Of a DNA stretch of 64,000 bases, positions 32,886-45,700 are shown one piece after another. The first letter of the stretch is position 1. The number at the start of each line of letters is the position of its first letter. The position numbers were made by a program, and so were the translations under genes. The stretch is from Meghimatium bilineatum (lineage: Eukaryota; Mollusca; Gastropoda; Stylommatophora; Philomycidae). The notes beneath the pieces were generated by a model that did not search any database, was not told the DNA's origin, and saw nothing but the letters and a program-made list of their open reading frames with translations. The stretch lies in assembly GCA_034231615.1 (NCBI GenBank), contig CM067322.1:103315587-103379586 (forward strand), written 5' to 3'.

Positions 32886-33569
32886 GGAAGTAAGTTTTTG
32901 AATGCTTAAAAAAATAATCCATTATTTGTAAAACATATCGGAAAATCTTTGCTGGATATTTAGAAATAGAAGAATCGATTTCGATGTGAATCATTTTACA
33001 GCTGTTTCTTAGACTTTTTGTTGGCAAATACGAACAATTTTTCACAATCTGCTAGGGACCGGCGTGAACAATGAGGGGCAAATATCTGAAACGATGTTTA
33101 GGCCTATAAAGATTTGTACTATTTCTTACGGACTGACACCTGTTCGCGGACCACCACATTAAGAAGCACAGTTTATAACATATCATTTAGGCCTATATTT
33201 CGGCTATTGTATCAAAGACTGTGAACTTTACTCTGCTATGTGACCATCCTTCAGCCAACCAGTCTCTAATATGCACTTCATCATTGACCATATGGGGCAG
33301 TTGATAGAAGTTGAGAGGACCCAATGGTAACAATCCGACCCATGCTATAGTGCAGTAAGGTGTTATTAAAAGCATCCAATTGGAATCTGAATACTGAACA
33401 ACACATCAAGTGTAATTATATTGATATTATATTCGCCTTTATATTGAGGTTATCTTCTTGTAGAAGCTTCATGGCACGTCATCTATACAATCCCGTAGTC
33501 GTAACCTTCGATAACAGTTACCATGTTGTTCCGATAGGCCGATGTTGTGCTTGAACTAGGACTAGGACT
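32886..33569. other. Intergenic, no feature
   Basis: Single-copy sequence. AGGCCTAT motifs first become frequent here (33099, 33189). Confidence 0.5.
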
Positions 33570-34757
33570 TTCTCTTTCACAGACTAGCTGTCCTTACATC
33601 TTAGTTCCACCCTTCTCTCTTACATACTAGCTGTCCTTACATCTTAGTTCCACCTTCTCCGTCAGACTAGCTGTCCTTACATCTTAGTTCCACCCTTCTC
33701 TCTCACAGACTAGCTGTCCTTACATCTTAGTTCCACCCTTCTCTCTCACAGACTAGCTGTCCTTACATCTTATTTCCACCCTTCTCTCTTACAGACTAGC
33801 TGTCCTTACATCTTAGTTCCACTCTTCTCTCTCACAGACTAGCTGTCATTAGATCTTACTTCCACCCTTCTCCGTCAGAGACTAGCTGTCCTTACATCTT
33901 AGTTCCACCCTTCTCCGTCAGAGACTAGCTGTCCTTACATCTTAGTTCCACCCTTCTCTCTCACATACTAGATGTCCTTACATCTTAATTCCACCCTTCT
34001 CCGTCAGAGACTAGCTGTCCTTACATCTTAGTTCCACCCTTCTCCGTCAGAGACTAGCTGTCCTTACATCTTAGTTCCACCCTTCTCTCTCACATACTAG
34101 ATGTCCTTACATCTTAATTCCACCCTTCTCCGTCAGAGACTAGCTGTCCTTACATCTTAGTTCCACCCTTCTCTCTCACATACTAGATGTCCTTACATCT
34201 TAATTCCACCCTTCTCCGTCAGAGACTAGCTGTCCTTACATCTTAGTTCCACTCTTCTCTCTCACAGACTAGCTGTCATTAGATCTTACTTCCACCCTTC
34301 TCCGTCAGAGACTAGCTGTCCTTACATCTTAGTTCCACCCTTCTCCGTCAGAGACTAGCTGTCCTTACATCTTAGTTCCACCCTTCTCTCTCACATACTA
34401 GATGTCCTTACATCTTAATTCCACCCTTCTCCGTCAGAGACTAGCTGTCCTTACATCTTAGTTCCACCCTTTTCCGTCAGAGACTAGCTGTCCTTACATC
34501 TTAGTTCCACCCTTCTCTCTCACATACTAGATGTCCTTACATCTTAATTCCACCCTTCTCCGTCAGAGACTAGCTGTCCTTACATCTTAGTTCCACCCTT
34601 TTCCGTCAGAGACTAGCTGTCCTTACATCTTAGTTCCACCCTTCTCTCTCACATACTAGATGTCCTTACATCTTAATTCCACCCTTCTCCGTCAGAGACT
34701 AGCTGTCCTTACATCTTAGTTCTACCCTTCTCTCTCACAGACTAGCTGTCCTTACAT
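33570..34757. repeat. 43-bp minisatellite, about 27 copies, with 129- and 430-bp higher order
   Basis: Unit core ctagctgtccttacatctta, then gttccaccc and a ctctctcaca or ctccgtcaga ending. The variant tactagatg recurs at 33966, 34095, 34181, 34396, 34525 and 34654 (129, 86, 215, 129 and 129 bp apart). The variant gtcattagatc recurs 430 bp apart (33846, 34276), marking a ten-unit duplication. Confidence 0.96.
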
Positions 34758-36447
34758 TCTACTACTAATTATTGTCACAGAATCAAGTCAACAACGGCTA
34801 GTGGCAGCACATTTATTGGCAGACCTGGTGCTGCCTCGTGTTCGTCTCTAAATAGAATCAGCACATAAAACTTTTACATGCATATCCATGTCTTAACTAA
34901 TTGTTATCAAAGAGCAATCATACATCTCAATTCCCAATTAATGCATCACTAAAAACAATAACATATCTTCAACATGGTCCGTCTATTGTGGCTGTCATCC
35001 TACGTGTCTGTCTTCCGTACTTGTCAATCCAGTGCGTCAGTTGATACGCAACACAGTATTAAATAGTCCGCCCTTGACTTTTGCTTGTACGGTTGACACC
35101 AGTCAGTAACGAAGTGCCAACACTGATTTTACTCTGGCCAGTTTTGGAATCAATGAGTGTCATCATAATATCCACGCTTGCTTGTCGATGAATGGCTACT
35201 CATTCCGGATCCACGTGTTTTTAGCGAACGCTTGTTTCCTTACCAACACTTGTCTTATTCCAGTTCTTTACTACCTCCGTCAGTTCTAATCTAACAGAAT
35301 TTCTTAAGTACACATAAACTTCTACCACCAGTCAAGCTGTAGTTCAACCTAAGGAAACGTCCATGAATGTCCATAAACAAACATTCAACCGTTAAATACT
35401 CTAATGGTCATCTCAGATATTTTTATCAGAATGGTAAGTGGTCAAGTACACTGAGGCAAGGAATCCCAGGGATATGCATGAAGTACTGGATATATAGTCG
35501 ACTACTCGCACGACATTAAAGATAACATGAATACGTCGTTGGAAAATGCAAGCCGCGTGTCTCAAGACACATAAGGGTTCAGCGAATTCATTGGGAAGAC
35601 AACATTCTGGAGAGAATACGTCATACGACACACATTCCCACTTTTCCCTAGTAGTAAAAAGTGCCAGAAGTGCTAGTCTTCTGTTTAGAAACATCTGATT
35701 TCATCTTTCACAGAAACTGGACAATTTCACATTGACCTTCGTCATTCATACAGTCTTGCAGGTTAATCTGAATTCTTCCTTCATGTGAGGCATTCGATTT
35801 TTTTAAAATGATTTCATTGGTCAATGTGTGACAACACCCCAGAAAAATCAAAGTCCACTGCATCACGTCAGACGGATGAATCAAAATCTAGTCAACAAGT
35901 CTTCTAATGTGAATGAAACAAAGGAGTAGCCGTCGGTTGACGTACGTCCTGCTGGAAATCTAGTAGGACCATTGTCCTGCTACAAGAGAGATACAGCGGA
36001 TGTTTGAGATTGGACGCCGAAGAAGGAGACGTGTCCATAGCCAATGAAAACCCACGATCATCGTAGAAATATAAGCCAGTTCTGTTATGGGAAAAATCTT
36101 CTAAAATTGTTTATTCGATTTTTTTTGTGATTTTCATTGGCTCTCGACACAAAGTGATTAATTTAAAAATAGGAATAAGTCAAAAGACTCATTTTATAAA
36201 GATCTTTTGCAATTAGCCCACATGCCTTATATTGTCATTGGTGACGCCTCCCATTACTTCCTTAGTGAGCCACCAAACAAAGACGTTTGAGTAGGATAGA
36301 AAATATAGCTACCTTCCCTACGGAGTCGCCGCCACTCTTAACCTCATTGGTCACCTCTTACATCATGCATGACATTGAATTATACAACAGTGATAACATA
36401 TTAATGGCGTATTTCAAATCAATTTCTCTTATTCACGCCAAAGATGT
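34758..36447. other. Intergenic, 1.7 kb without a recognised gene
   Basis: Single-copy sequence. A segment at about 35935-36015 (tacgtcctgctggaaatctagtaggac, written in parts: cctgctggaaatctagtagg) resembles the hairpin block of the dispersed element at 42330-42460. Nothing else is recognised. Confidence 0.45.
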
Positions 36448-37190
36448 CTCGGGAACTACTGTGTTACTTAGATGTCTCGGGAAATACTGTGTTACTTAGA
36501 TGTCTCGGGGAATAATGTTTTACTAAGATGTCTCGGGGAATACTGTGTTACTTAGATGTCTCGGGGAATACTGTGTTACTTAGATGTCTCGGGGAATACT
36601 GTGTTACATAGATGTCTCGGGGAATACTGTGTTACTTAGATGTCTCGGGGAATACTGTGTTACTTAGATGTCTCGGGGAATACTGTGTTACTTAGATGTC
36701 TCGGGGAATACTGTGTTACATAGATGTCTCGGGGAATAATGTTTTACTAAGATGTCTCGGGGAATACTGTGTTACTTAGATGTCTCGGGGAATAATGTTT
36801 TACTAAGATGTCTCGGGGAATACTGTGTTACTTAGATGTCTCGGGGAATACTGTTACATAGAGGTCTCGAGGAATAATATTTTACTAAGATGTCTCGGGG
36901 AATACTGTGTTACTAAGATGTCTCGGGGAATAATGTTTTACTAGATGTCTCGGGAATACTGTGTTACTGAAATGTCTCGGGGAATACTGTGTTACTAAGA
37001 TGTCTCGGGGAATAATGTTTTACTAAGATGTCTCGGGAATACTGTGTTACTGATATATCTCGGGGAATACTGTGTTACTTAGATGTGTCGGGGAATACTG
37101 TATTACTGAGATGTCTCCGGGAATATTGTGTTACTAAGATGTCTCGGGGAATACGTGTTACTAAGATGTCTCCGGGAAAACTGTGTAAGG
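36448..37190. repeat. 28-bp minisatellite, about 26 copies
   Basis: Unit core agatgtctcggggaatactg. A second variant with aataatgttttacta is interspersed; copies decay at the right end. Confidence 0.96.
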
Positions 37191-38469
37191 CTTGTGTTTT
37201 TCATTGACAAACGAAATAGACTTACCTACGGATTATGTGGTAAGATCACACCAGCGACTTTAGTTTACCCAGAAGCCCTGGCGTTCACTTCCTTAGAATG
37301 AGTTGATCTCGGAGACTGTGATTTGAAAATAGCTCTTGTACAAGCTTCTTTAGCTCTTCCCTTATATTATGATTGTATGTCTGTAATACTAATTGCATGT
37401 GACCACTCTTGAGGTAAGTACTTTATTTTAATTTACTTGTTATTATATCTTATCTATTTTCATTTCTCACTTTCTTCTGTGCACTCTCCCCTCCTCACTT
37501 ACCACTATCTTCTCCCCATACCATCTTCTTCCATGTCATGCTGCTCCATTTTTGCTTCCTCCGCTATCTATTTGCTATCTCTCATTTTCTTTGTTCCCTA
37601 TCATAGCCATGTTTATCTCCATGTAGTATTCGTTGTACTGTGGTCTTTGGTTTGTCCTGATGAAGGTTTTTTAGTGGAAACGTCGTTCATCACTGTGTCT
37701 CGTTGCTCGGTTGTTTTATGACTCATCTTGGTAATACTTATAACTATGTTTGTTCATTTTGTTATTTAAGTTGAACAGAGATCACTCGAACAGGAAGCCA
37801 GTGCCAAGTAGGAAGTAAATTATTGTATGTTTGGATAAGGCTACAATAATAAGGACCAAAGTGAAGTTATTGGAAAACCCAGCTTTCTAGAAATTATGCA
37901 AGGAAAGTTACGACACCGTGTCAATGATTGGGCCTATACACATCCTTGTGTGTCACCACAGTGTTCATATGTTTACAGTGTAGAGTGAACGCATAAATGC
38001 AAGCAAAGACATAGACCTATTCTGAGAAGTGTGTTGTTATTCCTAGTCTCACGAGGGCATAGGGGCCTGGCCTATTAATCGTGGACTAGACTTAAATAGT
38101 CTTTCTCATATGACGATCGACTTATTTTTTATTTACAGGTGTGTATAATGTATTTATGATTAAGTGTCTGCTCTCGGCATATTTACTGCTTCTACCCACA
38201 GCTTCTGTTTTTGGTGAGATCGTGTGTGTAGTGTGTAAATTAATTTTGGTGTCAGCGGTTCGTAAACTGTTTTCTATCCGGACCCAAATATCAGTATCAA
38301 TCAAGTGCCATGCTGAGAGGAGTAGGCGAGCATGCTTCTCCACACATCTCTGTCTCTTTTGTTGTTAATAAGTTCATTTGGTGACTTATTTGTGTACCAC
38401 AGTGACAATTAATCCAGAAATTTCTCTTTTTGTCTTCCTCTGTCTTTTCTCTTTTTGATCTTTCACGTG
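37191..38469. other. Intergenic; possible Penelope-type element remnant
   Basis: CTGATGAAGGTTTTTTAGTG followed by GAAACGTCG lies at 37657-37685 (see findings). No protein-coding gene is recognised. Confidence 0.45.
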
Positions 38470-38720
38470 GTTACTTAATGTTTAAGTTCTACTTTTCTCA
38501 TTACATGTCCTAAAAATCTAGATTGTCTGTTTCTAATTTTCGCTATAATTTGTTATGTTACTCCAACATCTCTGAGAACTTCTGCATTAGTTTTCTTGGT
38601 TGTCCTTTGAGATTTTCATCATTCTTCTTAAACACCACATTTCAGTTGCCTCTAGCTTATTTTGAACACTTTTGTTTACTGTTCATGCTTCACTCAATAT
38701 AGCATCCTAGCACTCGAACT
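38470..38720 (-). mobile_element. LINE reverse-transcriptase thumb relic
   Basis: Minus-strand frames give pieces equivalent to KLEATEMWCLRRM and KISKDNQ, then MQKFSEMLE, the region after the polymerase core. Stops and shifts are present. Confidence 0.5.
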
Positions 38721-39363
38721 CGCGTATGCGCAGCCAACTCCACTACATAACATTCTTAGTCGTCTCTTACACCATGCATGGAAGGCAAACAATATTGCTA
38801 TTCTTTGCTCCCCTGTCGTGGTGTATAGTTAACATCATCAACACATACTGAATATGTCGTTTATAGAAACCAACCCAAGTTCAATTAAGTCAGAAAAATA
38901 TTCCTTGTCTTTTTAACACAATTTTTTTCACAAGAATTATTTTTTTTTTTTTTTTTTTTACAGTTGTAAGTAAATGCAGACTGTCATAGAAATAAGCATA
39001 CAATTTGGAAAATTCAGGCTGTCTTTAAGGGGAAACAACTATTAAAATTGTAAACACAATAATGACCAATATATATGAATAAAATCCGTTTTGTATAACA
39101 AACAAAAAATCCACCAAAAACTAGTAGGCTATATGGGCCTATATAAGTTTCTATAGGCCTATTTTTATAATAATATATGTATGTATGTGTGCACTCAAGT
39201 TTCTGGAAAGATTCTAGAGGTCGTGGTACATGGATTGCTAGAACCGCGACCGCCACCATTTTTGATGGTTAAAAAGCTGTGATATAACCGATTTGGACTA
39301 CTACCGCGGTTGAACAAAGCGTACCTCGCCATAACAGGTAGCCTATATTTTACTCAACCAAAA
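38721..39363. other. Intergenic, low-complexity patches
   Basis: A poly-T tract at about 38940-38960 and AGGCCTA motifs near 39130-39160. No gene is recognised. Confidence 0.5.
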
Positions 39364-41577
39364 TGTAGGTCTATGTGGGTGTTTGAGTGTGATGTAGGTC
39401 TATGTGGATGTTTTAGTGTGATGTAGGTCTATGTGTGTGTTTGATGTAGGTCTATGTGGATGTTTGAGTGTGATGTAGGTCTATGTGGGTGTTTGGGTGT
39501 GATGTAGGTCTATGTGGATGTTTGATGTAGGTCTATGTGGATGTTTGAGTGTGATGTAGGTCTATGTGGGTGTTTGGGTGTGATGTAGGTCTATGTGGAT
39601 GTTTGATGTAGGTCTATGTGGATGTTTGAGTGTGATGTAGGTCTATGTGAGTGTTTGAGTGTGATGTAGGTCTATGTGAGTGTTTGAGTGTGATGTAGGT
39701 CTATGTGGATGTTTTAGTGTGATGTAGGTCTATGTGGATGTTTGAGTGTGATGTAGGTCTATGTGGATGTTTGAGTGTGATGTAGGTCTATGTGGATGTT
39801 TGAGTGTGATGTAGGTCTATGTGGATGTTTGAGTGTGATGTAGGTCTATGTGAGTGTTTGAGTGTGATGTAGGTCTATGTGGATGTTTTAGTGTGATGTA
39901 GGTCTATGTGTGTGTTTGATGTAGGTCTTTGTGGATGTTTGAGTGTGATGTAGGTCTATGTGGGTGTTTGGGTGTGATGTAGGTCTATGTGGATGTTTGA
40001 TGTAGGTCTATGTGGATGTTTGAGTGTGATGTAGGTCTATGTGGGTGTTTGGGTGTGATGTAGGTCTATGTGGATGTTTGATGTAGGTCTATGTGGATGT
40101 TTGAGTGTGATGTAGGTCTATGTGAGTGTTTGAGTGTGATGTAGGTCTATGTGGATGTATTAGTGTGATGTAGGTCTATGTGTGTGTTTGATGTAGGTCT
40201 ATGTGGATGTTTGAGTGTGATGTAGGTCTATGTGAGTGTTTGAGTGTGATGTAGGTCTATGTGGATGTTTTAGTGTGATGTAGGTCTATGTGTGTGTTTG
40301 ATGTAGGTCTATGTGGATGTTTGAGTGTGATGTAGGTCTATGTGGATGTTTGAGTGTGATGTAGGTCTATGTGGATGTTTGAGTGTGATGTAGGTCTATG
40401 TGAGTGTTTGAGTGTGATGTAGGTCTATGTGGATGTTTTAGTGTGATGTAGGTCTATGTGTGTGTTTGATGTAGGTCTATGTGGATGTTTGAGTGTGATG
40501 TAGGTCTATGTGGGTGTTTGGGTGTGATGTAGGTCTATGTGGATGTTTGATGTAGGTCTATGTGGATGTTTGAGTGTGATGTAGGTCTATGTGGGTGTTT
40601 GGGTGTGATGTAGGTCTATGTGGATGTTTGATGTAGGTCTATGTGGATGTTTGAGTGTGATGTAGGTCTATGTGGATGTTTGAGTGTGATGTAGGTCTAT
40701 GTGGGTGTTTGGGTGTGATGTTGATCTATGTGGATGTTTGAGTGTGATGTAGGTCTATGTGGATGTTTGAGTGTGATGTAGGTCTATGTGGATGTTTGAT
40801 GTAGGTCTATGTGGATGTTTTAGTGTGATGTAGGTCTATGTGGATGTTTTAGTGTGATGTAGGTCTATGTGGATGTTTGAGTGTGATGTAGGTCTATGTG
40901 GGTGTTTTAGTGTGATGTAGGTCTATGTGGATGTTTGAGTGTGATGTAGGTCTATGTGGATGTTTGAGTGTGATGTAGGTCTATGTGGGTGTTTTAGTGT
41001 GATGTAGGTCTATGTGGATGTTTGAGTGTGATGTAGGTCTATGTGGATGTTTGAGTGTGATGTAGGTCTATGTGGATGTTTTAGTGTGATGTAGGTCTAT
41101 GTGGATGTTTGAGTGTGATGTAGGTCTATGTGGGTGTTTTAGTGTGATGTAGGTCTATGTGGATGTTTGAGTGTGATGTAGGTCTATGTGGATGTTTGAG
41201 TGTGATGTAGGTCTATGTGGATGTTTTAGTGTGATGTAGGTCTATGTGGGTGTTTGGGTGTGATGTAGGTCTATGTGGATGTTTGAGTGTGATGTAGGTC
41301 TATGTGGATGTTTGAGTGTGATGTAGGTCTATGTGGATGTTTGAGTGTGATGTAGGTCTATGTGGGTGTTTTAGTGTGATATAGGTCTATGTGGATGTTT
41401 TAGTGTGATGTAGGTCTATGTGAGTGTTTGATGTTGATCTATGTGGGTGTTTGAGTGTGATGTAAGTCTATGTGGGTGTTTGAGTGTGATGTTGATCTAT
41501 GTGGGTGTTTGAGTGTGATGTAAGTCTATGTGAGTGTTTGAGTGTGATGTTGATCTATGTGAGTGTTTGAGTGTGAT
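39364..41577. repeat. 27-bp minisatellite upstream of gene B, about 85 copies
   Basis: Unit core gtgatgtaggtctatgtgga, then tgtttga. Shortened units lacking gtgtga occur in recurring blocks. Variants ggtg, agtg and tgtg in the middle form repeated patterns, so segmental duplications are likely. Ends about 240 bp before the gene B start codon. Confidence 0.97.
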
Positions 41578-41819
41578 GGTTTATTTTAGTGTTTGATTGC
41601 ACACTTGTTTGTTTAGTGTATATTAATATAAAATTAAAATATACCAAGATATATATACCAAAATATACCTATACCGAGAAATCTTGCAAATGTTTATAGA
41701 ATGTAATTGTACTTTTCTGTTCTTACGACAGGCTGTTCTTACGTGTGACGTAGATCAGACCATCTCTGACAGAGAACGAACACAAAACTTTAACTAGGTC
41801 AAGCAAAAAAATCCAGGAT

Positions 41820-42005
41820 ATGTCTGAGTCGTCTGAAGAAACAAAACCCTTGCTTGCCTCAAGGTTAGGGTCTTCTAGCAGTGACAATCATCAGGGCGTG
41901 GTTGTTAGTCATCGTGCTGCCTGGACACTGCCTGCTGTTGTCGTGACCTACTTTCTCTCATACTACACAGCTATAAGTATCCTCAACCCCTACATCTATG
42001 ATCAA
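41820..42005 (+). CDS. Gene B exon 1: SLC46-like MFS transporter, N-terminus
   Basis: First coding exon (62 codons) of a major facilitator transporter. It begins with a Ser/Glu-rich cytosolic stretch, MSESSEETKPLLASRL. This holds an acidic dileucine E7-x3-LL, a known endolysosomal sorting pattern. TM1 follows at about residues 34-56 (TLPAVVVTYFLSYYTAISI), then NPYIYDQ, the position equivalent to the QYVY-type end of TM1 in SLC46 proteins. The donor is CAA|GTGAGT, phase 0. The family carries folates and related anions or muramyl peptides with protons; the substrate here is unknown. The four following exons join in phase. The C-terminal half lies outside the window. Confidence 0.85.
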
Positions 42006-42329
42006 GTGAGTCGGGTTTGCTTATAGTCTCCAACTTCTTAATTTTGTTAATTTGTAGACATAATTCTTAAACCCCCTACTGGTTGTTCCAGATTATAGGC
42101 CTATAACAGATAATTAAGACTTCTTGTCGAATAGTGGTTCTTTGATTCATACTTAGATTGATATCTCTTAGGTTATCTCTTCTACCGTGATAAGTGATAA
42201 CAATTTACTTATTGTCATCTGTAGGCTACTGCTGATTAGGCAGTGTTGCCGAGGTCCCCCTATTCAAGATCTGTCAGACATTTTGGAAATCCATCACTTT
42301 TCAGAAGAGAGTGATTTCCTTTTTCATTC
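42006..42329. other. Gene B intron 1, 5' end
   Basis: Single-copy sequence with an AGGCCTAT motif near 42097. Nothing else is recognised. Confidence 0.5.
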
Positions 42330-42460
42330 TGTGACAGAACCCCAAAGACGGATGTGTCGTGCCATTAGCGCAAATAAAATGGCATTTCCAATTCTCAGGA
42401 CTGCATCCTGCTGTAAATCTAGTAGGATCCTGGTCGTGCTTCAAGGAGATCATTTGAACA
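42330..42460 (+). mobile_element. Unclassified dispersed element, copy 4 (diverged)
   Basis: Shares ggatgtgtcgtgcc and ggactgcatcctgctgtaaa with the 1.4-, 3.5- and 6.7-kb copies. The block atcctgctgtaaatctagtaggat is a hairpin-forming inverted repeat (ATCCTGCT / AGTAGGAT). Confidence 0.4.
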
Positions 42461-42730
42461 ATAAAAAAAGGTTAAATATCAGATTTACACATAGGAGGCA
42501 TAGGCCTACACACATTCAATGTTTCGACCTAGATAAGGAGAAACTTTATCTAGATAAGGAGCAACACAAAAACTGGAATTAGAATAGTAAAAAACATACA
42601 TTAAAAGATAGTAGGCCTATAGGCTTAGGACCTATAGACATCTAGGCCCTATGTTACCATAGAAGAAATAGATGGAAGTAAAGTACAACAGAAATATAAG
42701 CTACATATTCAGATGAGTAAATAGTTCATG

Positions 42731-45700
42731 TACAGACTGGTATGTAGGATTCACAAGTCAAAGTTACAAATTGAAATGTAGAGACTGGTATGCAGGATTC
42801 ACAAGTCAAAGTTACAAATTGAAATGTAGAGACCGGTATGCAGGATTCACAAGTCACAGTTACAAATTGAAATGTAGAGACTGGTATGCAGGATTCACAA
42901 GTCAAAGTTACAAATTGAAATGTAGAGACTGGTATGCAGGATTCACAAGTCAAAATTACAAATTGAAATGTAGAGACTGGTATGCAGGATTCACAAGTCA
43001 AAGTTACAAATTGAAATGTAGAGACTGGTATGCAGGATTCACAAGTCAAAGTTACAAATTGAAATGTAGAGACCGGTATGCAGGATTCACAAGTCACAGT
43101 TACAAATTGAAATGTAGAGACTGGTATGCAGGATTCACAAGTCAAAGTTACAAATTGAAATGTAGAGACTGGTATGCAGGATTCACAAGTCAAAGTTACA
43201 AATTGAAATGTAGAGACTGGTATGCAGGATTCACAAGTCAAAATTACAAATTGAAATGTAGAGACTGGTATGCAGGATTCACAAGTCAAAGTTACAAATT
43301 GAAATTTAGAGACCGGTATGCAGGATTCACAAGTCAAAGTTACAAATTGAAATGTAGAGAATGGTATGCAGGATTCACAAGTCAAAGTTACAAATTGAAA
43401 TGTAGAGACTGGTATGCAGGATTCACAAGTCAAAATTACAAATTGATATGTAGAGACTGGTATGCAGGATTCACAAGTCAAAGTTACAAATTGAAATGTA
43501 GAGACCAGTATGCAGGATTCACAAGTCAAAGTTACAAATTGAAATTTAGAGACTGGTATGCAGGATTCACAAGTCACAGTTACAAATTGAAATGTAGAGA
43601 CTGGTATGCAGGATTCACAAGTCAAAGTTACAAATTGAAATGTAGAGACTGGTATGCAGGATTCACAAGTCAAAGTTACAAATTGAAATGTAGAGACTGG
43701 TATGCAGGATTCACAAGTCAAAGTTACAAATAGAAATGTACAGACGGTATGCAGGATTCACAAGTCACAGTTACAAATTGAAATTTAGAGACTGGTATGC
43801 AGGATTCACAAGTCAAAGTTACAAATTGAAATTTAGAGACCGGTATGCAGGATTCACAAGTCAAAGTTATAAATTGAAATGTGGAGACTGGTATGCAGGA
43901 TTCACAAGTCAAAGTTACAAATTGAAATGTAGAGACTGGTATGCAGGATTCACAAGTCAAAGTTACAAATTGAAATTTAGAGACTGGTATGCAGGATTCA
44001 CAAGTTAAAGTTACAAATTGAAATGTAGAGACGGGTATGCAGGATTCACAAGTCAAAGTTACAAATTGAAATGTAGAGACTGGTATGCAGGATTCACAAG
44101 TCAAAATTACAAATTGAAATGTAGAGACTGGTATGCAGGATTCACAAGTCACAGTAACAAATTGAAATGTAGAGACCGGTATGCAGGATTCACAAGTCAA
44201 AGTTACAAATTGAAATGTAGAGACTGGTATGCAGGATTCACAAGTCAAAGTTACAAATTGAAATTTAGAGACCGGTATGCAGGATTCACAAGTCAAAGTT
44301 ACAAATTGAAATGTGGAGACTGGTATGCAGGATTCACAAGTCATAGTTACAAATTGAAATGTAGAGACTGGTATGCAGGATTCACAAGTCAAAGTTACAA
44401 ATTGAAATGTAGAGACTGGTATGCAGGATTCACAAGTCAAAGTTACAAATTGAAATGTAGAGACTGGTATGCAGGATTCACAAGTCAAAATTACAAATTG
44501 AAATGTAGAGACTGGTATGCAGGATTCACAAGTCAAAGGTACAAATTGAAATGTAGAGACTGGGATGCAGGATTCACAAGTCAAAATTACAAATTGAAAT
44601 GTAGAGACTGGTATGCAGGATTCACAAGTCAAAATTACAAATTGAAATGTAGAGACTGGTATGCAGGATTCACAAGTCAAAATTACAAATTGAAATGTAG
44701 AGACTGGTATGCAGGATTCACAAGTCACAGTTACATATTGAAATGTAGAGACCGGTATGCAGGATTCACAAGTCAAAGTTACAAATTGAAATGTAGAGAC
44801 CGGTATGCAGGATTCACAAGTCAAAGTTACAAATTGAAATTTAGAGACCGGTATGCAGGATTCACAAGTCAAAGTTATAAATTGAAATGTGGAGACTGGT
44901 ATGCAGGATTCACAAGTCAAAGTTACAAATTGAAATGTGGAGACTGGTATGCAGGATTCACAAGTCAAAATTACAAATTGAAATGTAGAGACTGGTATGC
45001 AGGATTCACAAGTCAAAATTACAAATTGAAATGTAGAGACTGGTATGCAGGATTCACAAGTCAAAGGTACAAATTGAAATGTAGAGACTGGGATGCAGGA
45101 TTCACAAGTCAAAATTACAAATTGAAATGTAGAGACTGGTATGCAGGATTCACAAGTCAAAATTACAAATTGAAATGTAGAGACTGGTATGCAGGATTCA
45201 CAAGTCAAAATTACAAATTGAAATGTAGAGACTGGTATGCAGGATTCACAAGTCACAGTTACATATTGAAATGTAGAGACCGGTATGCAGGATTCACAAG
45301 TCAAAGTTACAAATTGAAATGTAGAGACTGGTATGCAGGATTCACAAGTCAAAGTTACAAATTGAAATTTAGAGACCGGTATGCAGGATTCACAAGTCAA
45401 AGTTATAAATTGAAATGTGGAGACTGGTATGCAGGATTCACAAGTCAAAGTTACAAATTGAAATGTGGAGACTGGTATGCAGGATTCACAAGTCAAAATT
45501 ACAAATTGAAATGTAGAGACTGGTATGCAGGATTCACAAGTCAAAATTACAAATTGAAATGTAGAGACTGGTATGCAGGATTCACAAGTCAAAGTTACAA
45601 ATTGAAATGTAGAGACTGGTATGCAGGATTCACAAGTCAAAATTACAAATTGAAATTTAGAGACCGGTATGCAGGATTCACAAGTCAAAGTTACAAATTG

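Noticed and set aside
38700-38740. Minus-strand B-box-like sequence (gagttcgagtgc)
   Set aside because: No A-box at the right spacing; too short to call a SINE.
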